Source: Paenibacillus sp. JJ-223 | GTDB lineage: Bacteria; Bacillota; Bacilli; Paenibacillales; Paenibacillaceae | Length of the DNA: 64,000 nt | Reading direction: 5' to 3' | Assembly: GCF_927798175.1 (NCBI RefSeq) | Contig: NZ_CAKMMP010000015.1 | Location: forward strand, 124,001 to 188,000 | Shown here: positions 59,747-64,000 of the stretch, piece after piece | Layout of the letters: every line of letters starts with the position of its first letter | How positions within the stretch are numbered: position 1 is the stretch's first letter | The notes under the pieces: model-generated | Seen by the model: the letters and a program-made list of their open reading frames with translations, nothing else | Told to the model about the DNA's origin: nothing | Database searches by the model: none | Translations under genes and position numbers: made by a program

Positions 59747-61090
59747 TTATTGCATCTTGGACGCCAGATCCTGAAGCGCCGCATCCAAGTCGCCTTCCCC
59801 TGCAAGGGGGAGCTTCAGCGACTGTTCGCCATATGTCCATACCAGATCGGTTTTCTTCGTGGTGAACGGCGAAACGATGCCGTACTGCTGTGCATCCAGG
59901 AATATCTTATTGTCTTCTCCGACGGTGGCGATATACGCATCCGCTGCCGCTTTATTCGCCGGAATGGAGTATCCTTGCTTCGCCAGTTCGGTCTGTCCGT
60001 CCGGGCCGGCAAGCCATGCGAGCAATTTATAGGCGGCCTCTTCATGCGCGGTGTTCGCGCTGATCGCAATGCCTGCCGGTTGAACCACGGTCTGATTCGT
60101 TTTGAATTTCGGCAAATACGAAATGCCGTAGTTCACTCCGGCCTCCTGATAGTTGGTGGTGTTCCAGCTTCCGCCCGGATTCATCGCCACCTTTGCCGTG
60201 GTGATCGCCAGGTTGACCTGGCCTCCCAACCCTTCAATCTGAGCAGGGGTGGTGTTGATTTTTTTGTTTTTGGTCAGATCGATGAAATAATTCAGCACTT
60301 CCTTCGCTTCCGGTGTATCCAGGGCAAGGGAACCGTCGTCATTCACCAGCTTCGCGCCGTTGGACCACAGCTCAGGCTCCAGGAACCAGTCCATCGTCGA
60401 CCCTGGCGAAACGGACATGCCCCACTGTACAATGTTGTTGGCATCGAACCCTGATTCGGCCGCAGTTTTCCCGTTTTTGTCCAGCGTCATTTGGGTGGCT
60501 ATATCAGCAATTTCATCCCACGTCGGTTCAAGTGACGGTACCGCTGCTTGCTGAGGATTCGTCGCAGGGTCCTCAAACATGTCTTTGTTGTAATACCATA
60601 CGATGACATTGGCATCGATCGGCAAAGATACTTGTTTGCCCTGATATTGGTGAAGCCCCAGCAGGCTTTTGTCCACATTGTTCAGATCGAACCCGTTCTC
60701 GGCGAGCAGCGTGTCCAATTCTTTGAAAATGCCCAGCTCGGCGTATTTCTCCACGTAGGCGTAACTGGTTTTGAACACGTCGGGGAGCGTGCCCCCGGCT
60801 GCATTCGCCGTCAACCCATCCCAATAGCTGCCCCAATCCTTGCCCTCCAGCTTGACCTTCACATCCGGACTCGCCTTCATGAATTGATCCAGAAGTTCCT
60901 GCGTCCGGTGCAGCTCTTCTGCCGTTCCCCACTGGGAGTACGTTATCGTTACAGGTTCGCCCGGAGTGCCGCCGCCTTCGGCAGAACCCCCGGATTCGGA
61001 AGATCCCCCGCTTCCACATCCACTGATGACCATCATCGCCGCCAGCACAAGTGCCCACACATTGAACAGCCGTTTGCCCTTTGTTCTCAT
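59747..61090 (-). CDS. Carbohydrate ABC importer substrate-binding lipoprotein
   Basis: 447 residues from the ATG at 61090, preceded by AGGGGAG; a much longer frame reaching 61789 overlaps the permease gene and is not used. Lipoprotein signal R-T-K-G-K-R-L-F, hydrophobic core, lipobox V-I-S-G-C-G, then an S/G/E-rich linker. Family-1 binding domain: V-T-I-T-Y-S-Q-W-G-T, N-A-A-G-G-T-L-P-D-V-F, W-Y-Y-N-K-D-M-F and W-L-A-G-P-D-G-Q. It binds a sugar or oligosaccharide, of unknown identity. Confidence 0.93.
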   Translation of the reverse strand: MRTKGKRLFNVWALVLAAMMVISGCGSGGSSESGGSAEGGGTPGEPVTITYSQWGTAEELHRTQELLDQFMKASPDVKVKLEGKDWGSYWDGLTANAAGGTLPDVFKTSYAYVEKYAELGIFKELDTLLAENGFDLNNVDKSLLGLHQYQGKQVSLPIDANVIVWYYNKDMFEDPATNPQQAAVPSLEPTWDEIADIATQMTLDKNGKTAAESGFDANNIVQWGMSVSPGSTMDWFLEPELWSNGAKLVNDDGSLALDTPEAKEVLNYFIDLTKNKKINTTPAQIEGLGGQVNLAITTAKVAMNPGGSWNTTNYQEAGVNYGISYLPKFKTNQTVVQPAGIAISANTAHEEAAYKLLAWLAGPDGQTELAKQGYSIPANKAAADAYIATVGEDNKIFLDAQQYGIVSPFTTKKTDLVWTYGEQSLKLPLAGEGDLDAALQDLASKMQ

Positions 61091-61158
61091 ATACAACTCC
61101 CCTTTACGTCTAATCGAAAAGTCATGGCGATGCAAAAAACGGAAAGCCGACAGCCCGT

Positions 61159-61992
61159 TTACCCCTTGGTGCCCGTCAGCACCACCCCCTCGACGATATA
61201 ACGCTGCGCAAACAGATACAGCAGGCCAATCGGCAGTATGCTGATGAATGCTCCCGCGGCAAGCGCGGGCAGATCTTGGCTGGTCTGGCCGATCAGCAGT
61301 TGCAGTCCAACGCTCAGCGTGAACATTTCCGCATTTTTGATATAAAGGAACGGCCCCAGAAAATCGAGCCAGGAATTCACGAAGGCAAAAATAATGGTTG
61401 TCATGATAATCGGTTTGGATAGCGGCATGATCACTCTGGCGTATACCGTCCAGCGATTGCCGCCGTCGAGATAAGTCGCCTCGTCCAGCTCTTGGGGAAT
61501 GGTCATGAAAAATTGCCGGAACAGGAAAATGTAATAGGCTCCGCCAAGCCAGGATGGAACGATGAGCGGCAACCAGGTGTCGATCCAATGCAGCTTGGTA
61601 AAAAGGACGTATGAGGGGATCATCATGATGGACGGGGGAATCATTAACGTGACCAGCACGATGGGAAACAGAATATTCCGGTATCTGGTAGCAAACCGTG
61701 AGAATCCGTAAGCGACAAGAGAACTGGACACCACAGCTCCCGCCGCAACGAAAAACGAGATGAACAACGAATTTTGTATCCAGTGCCACATCATCGGCTG
61801 TACGGCGAACAACCGTTCAAAAGCTTCAAGACTGAATTTCTCCGGCAAGACCGTAGGAGGTACCTTGTACGTCTCAGCCTTGGTTTTCAGCATGGTCGAC
61901 AGCATCCACACCAATGGTCCTGCAAACAGCATTAAAGCTGCGATCAGCAATGTATATTGGGACGCTTTTGCCACGATTTTGCGGCTGCTCAT
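61159..61992 (-). CDS. Carbohydrate ABC importer permease (MalG/AraQ-like)
   Basis: 277 residues, six helices, with the E-L-D-E-A-T-Y-L-D-G-G-N loop (E-A-A-x-x-D-G type) that contacts the shared ATPase. Follows the MalF-like gene by 12 nt and precedes the binding protein by 68 nt. No ATPase gene is in this operon; an MsmK-type shared ATPase elsewhere is expected. Confidence 0.92.
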   Translation of the reverse strand: MSSRKIVAKASQYTLLIAALMLFAGPLVWMLSTMLKTKAETYKVPPTVLPEKFSLEAFERLFAVQPMMWHWIQNSLFISFFVAAGAVVSSSLVAYGFSRFATRYRNILFPIVLVTLMIPPSIMMIPSYVLFTKLHWIDTWLPLIVPSWLGGAYYIFLFRQFFMTIPQELDEATYLDGGNRWTVYARVIMPLSKPIIMTTIIFAFVNSWLDFLGPFLYIKNAEMFTLSVGLQLLIGQTSQDLPALAAGAFISILPIGLLYLFAQRYIVEGVVLTGTKG

Positions 61993-62004
61993 ATTGCTCT
62001 CCTC

Positions 62005-62895
62005 CTAACGTTCTCCTTCGTAGTAGACGAAGCGGTTCGAAATTTTCATCAGGATCAGCGTCGCCAGCGAGATCAGCGCGAACAGGAAAATCGACTGCGA
62101 CATCGCCATGCTGAACTTCAGGTCGGTGAAGGCTGATTTGTAGATATTGTAAACAAACGTATAAGCAGCGTAGTTCGGTCCTCCCTTGGAAAGCAGCAGC
62201 GCTTCCGTGAACATCTGAAAGTTGTACATCGTCTGAATGATGATGACAAACAGGATGGAGGGGCTGATCATCGGCAAGGTAATGTGAAAAAAACGCCGAA
62301 CGCCTCTGGCGCCGTCTATGGCCGCAGCTTCATACAAATGTTTGGGCACGTTTTTCAGCGCCGCCAGGAAAATGAGTACGCCGCTGCCGGAGATCCAGAC
62401 CTGCAGCATGATGATGACGGGCTTGATCGTATGTTCGCCGCCGATCCAATCCACTTTGCCCATGCCAAGCGCCCCGAGCACGCCGTTCAGAATGCCGAAT
62501 TCGGAATTGAATACGAGCCGCCAGATGATGACCGTGGCTACGATGGGAACTAAAGTGGGCAAATAAAAGAAGGTGCGGAACAGCGCGATGCCTCTGACAT
62601 TGAAATTGAGCAGCATCGCCAGGCCAAGCATGCCCGCCGTCACGATGGGAACGCCGAATCCGACGAAATAGAGGGTGTTCATCAAGCTTTTAAAAAAAAC
62701 GGGGTCATCCATCATGTGCATGAAATTGTCAAAGCCGACAAAATTGTATTGGGTGGCTCCGGGAAGCCTCGCGTCCGTAAACGCGTAAAAAACCGAGGTT
62801 CCGAAAGGAATCATGAAAAAGGTGATGAACCCAATGATCCAGGGCAGGATGAAAAGGAAAAACAGCAGCGTGTCATATTTTCTCAGTCCATTCAT
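62005..62895 (-). CDS. Carbohydrate ABC importer permease (MalF/UgpA-like)
   Basis: 296 residues, six helices; L-Y-E-A-A-A-I-D-G-A-R-G is the ATPase-contact loop. It begins 11 nt after the oxidoreductase stop. Partner of the 61159 permease. Confidence 0.92.
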   Translation of the reverse strand: MNGLRKYDTLLFFLFILPWIIGFITFFMIPFGTSVFYAFTDARLPGATQYNFVGFDNFMHMMDDPVFFKSLMNTLYFVGFGVPIVTAGMLGLAMLLNFNVRGIALFRTFFYLPTLVPIVATVIIWRLVFNSEFGILNGVLGALGMGKVDWIGGEHTIKPVIIMLQVWISGSGVLIFLAALKNVPKHLYEAAAIDGARGVRRFFHITLPMISPSILFVIIIQTMYNFQMFTEALLLSKGGPNYAAYTFVYNIYKSAFTDLKFSMAMSQSIFLFALISLATLILMKISNRFVYYEGER

Positions 62896-62906
62896 GATGA
62901 CACCCC

Positions 62907-63992
62907 TCAGCCGGAAATTTCTTCTAAGTATACATACCGTTCTTCAGTGATCGATTTCTCTGCCGCGAGGGCAATCAACAGAGCGTCGCGTCCGACCTGC
63001 GCACTGGCAAACGGCTGCTTTCCTTCCCGTACGCATTTCAAAAAATCTATGCGCTGGGTCTGCCCTCCCGTATGCCCGCCCATGATGGAATCGGAAGCCA
63101 CGTCAATGTCGAGATGGTCTTTGGTCCAGTCCTGCCCTCCTACGATATCAATCGTTTTGTCGTTCCGGGCTACCATCTGGCCGCCGTTCTCTCCGATGAG
63201 GCCGATCTCAAGTCCTTCACCCATCAGATTTCGCGGTTTCAAGTACATGCACAGGCCCAGATTGGCCTTGCTGCCGTTATCGTAATCAATGGTGATAAAG
63301 GCATGGTCGACGATCGAGGTATCCGAAATCTCTTTGGGCTCGTAGTGGCTGTAAGAATTCCGAATCAAGTTAGGCTCCCCCTGCTTCATAACGTGTTGTC
63401 CCCCGGAGGCAAAAACCCGTACCGGCTTCGCCTGGATCATCCAATTGAAAATATCGAAATGGTGGCAGTCCTTCTCGACGATCGCACCGCCGGATTTGGA
63501 TTTGTCGTAGAACCAGTCCGCAGGCGGGAAAGGATCGCGAAACTCCTTGCACCACATCAATTTAACGTCGCCAAGGCGTCCGCTCTCCAGTTCTCTCGCC
63601 ATCCGTCGGTACAGATTGGAATATCGGTACACCAGCCCGATCTGCAGCGTGCGCCCTGCCGTCTCGGCAGCCTGAATGATGGCATCGCAATCCTCGATCG
63701 TATGGGCTACCGGCTTTTCCAGAAATACATGCTTGCCTGCCTCCAGGAAAGCTACTGCAACTTCCCGGTGCAAATAGTTGGGAACACTGATGACGACGGC
63801 ATCCAGATCTTCTTTTTGCAGCAATTCCCGATAATCCTTCACCACGACCGGACGGCTGTGTTTGAGCTCGGCCAGCGTTCGCTCCACATTCGCTTCGTTC
63901 ATGTCGCAAACATAACGGACTTCGCTCTCCTCAAGCCGATCAAAACCGATGCAATGATGCGACCCCATATCCCCGACGCCGATAAAACCCAT
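62907..63992 (-). CDS. Gfo/Idh/MocA family oxidoreductase (5' end may lie outside the window)
   Basis: At least 361 residues. The first visible ATG (63992) is 8 nt from the window edge and the frame stays open upstream, so a few residues may be missing. Rossmann motif M-G-F-I-G-V-G-D-M-G-S, E-K-P-V-A-H (catalytic K), and G-G-A-I-V-E-K-D-C-H-H-F-D near the active site. It heads the visible part of a sugar importer operon and probably oxidises the imported sugar or polyol. Confidence 0.9.
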   Translation of the reverse strand: MGFIGVGDMGSHHCIGFDRLEESEVRYVCDMNEANVERTLAELKHSRPVVVKDYRELLQKEDLDAVVISVPNYLHREVAVAFLEAGKHVFLEKPVAHTIEDCDAIIQAAETAGRTLQIGLVYRYSNLYRRMARELESGRLGDVKLMWCKEFRDPFPPADWFYDKSKSGGAIVEKDCHHFDIFNWMIQAKPVRVFASGGQHVMKQGEPNLIRNSYSHYEPKEISDTSIVDHAFITIDYDNGSKANLGLCMYLKPRNLMGEGLEIGLIGENGGQMVARNDKTIDIVGGQDWTKDHLDIDVASDSIMGGHTGGQTQRIDFLKCVREGKQPFASAQVGRDALLIALAAEKSITEERYVYLEEISG

Positions 63993-64000
63993 TTTTATCT

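Noticed and set aside
61091..61789. N-terminal extension of the 59747 binding-protein frame
   Set aside because: Lies antiparallel in frame terms over the permease gene; the lipoprotein signal and ribosome site fix the start at 61090.
1..64000. tRNA, rRNA, riboswitch or integrase genes
   Set aside because: I looked for CCA-type acceptor stems, conserved rRNA blocks, T-box motifs and transposase DDE/integrase signatures and saw none I could support.

Overview
The window looks like a chromosomal segment of a Paenibacillus-type Bacillota bacterium. The evidence is the strong AGGAGG-type ribosome binding sites, sigma-A promoters, several TTG starts, the wealth of AraC/LacI regulators and sugar-type ABC importers, lipoprotein binding proteins with LAGC/LSAC lipoboxes, a YesW-like PL11 lyase, a GH6 cellobiohydrolase with FN3 and CBM3 modules, and CRISPR repeats of the I-C type. 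No rRNA, tRNA, integrase or transposase gene was seen. The species assignment is inference.

Left end (1-5.2 kb), accessory: a truncated Cas10-like gene and a DUF6602 (PD-(D/E)XK-like) gene run leftward. Next come two type I-C-like CRISPR arrays (1405-2122 and 4337-5039), both read on the minus strand with related leaders on their right. They bracket a two-gene cassette: a glycine-rich helical protein and an EcsC-family protein. Array 2 is visibly decaying. No cas operon lies on the leader side.

5.3-15 kb: a TetR/amidohydrolase/broken-DUF554 cluster, a three-gene polar amino acid importer with an M20 amidohydrolase, and an AraC regulator with a GH4 alpha-galactosidase. 15-22.4 kb: an eight-gene operon (unknown protein, PHP phosphoesterase, GDPD, LacI regulator, four-part ABC importer) preceded by a perfect palindrome that resolves into two LacI-type operators. 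The best reading is scavenging of an organophosphate diester.

22.7-33 kb: a histidine phosphatase, a secreted rhamnogalacturonan lyase, a secreted cellobiohydrolase (both with candidate cre sites) and a YknXYZ/MacAB-like exporter. 33-39 kb: a 1.2-kb non-coding stretch rich in repeats, then a Fur-regulated siderophore importer. Its first gene reads in frame from an AraC regulator into a lipoprotein binding protein, with a Fur box inside the junction.

39-48.6 kb: a response regulator/histidine kinase/membrane-anchored propeller operon, a divergent ECF sigma factor, a secreted multidomain protein, and a divergent TetR/NmrA pair. 48.8-54.5 kb: phnDCEE-type importer divergent from a UshA-like nucleotidase. 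54.5-64 kb: two sugar modules (CBM9-like protein, epimerase and dehydrogenase with a divergent AraC; and LacI, binding protein, two permeases and a dehydrogenase).

The least expected signal is a dispersed non-coding element of about 183 bp present three times (7957, 33204, 46555). Each copy has exactly two forward and two inverted copies of a ~22-nt motif. Spacing within each pair is 50 nt in every copy.
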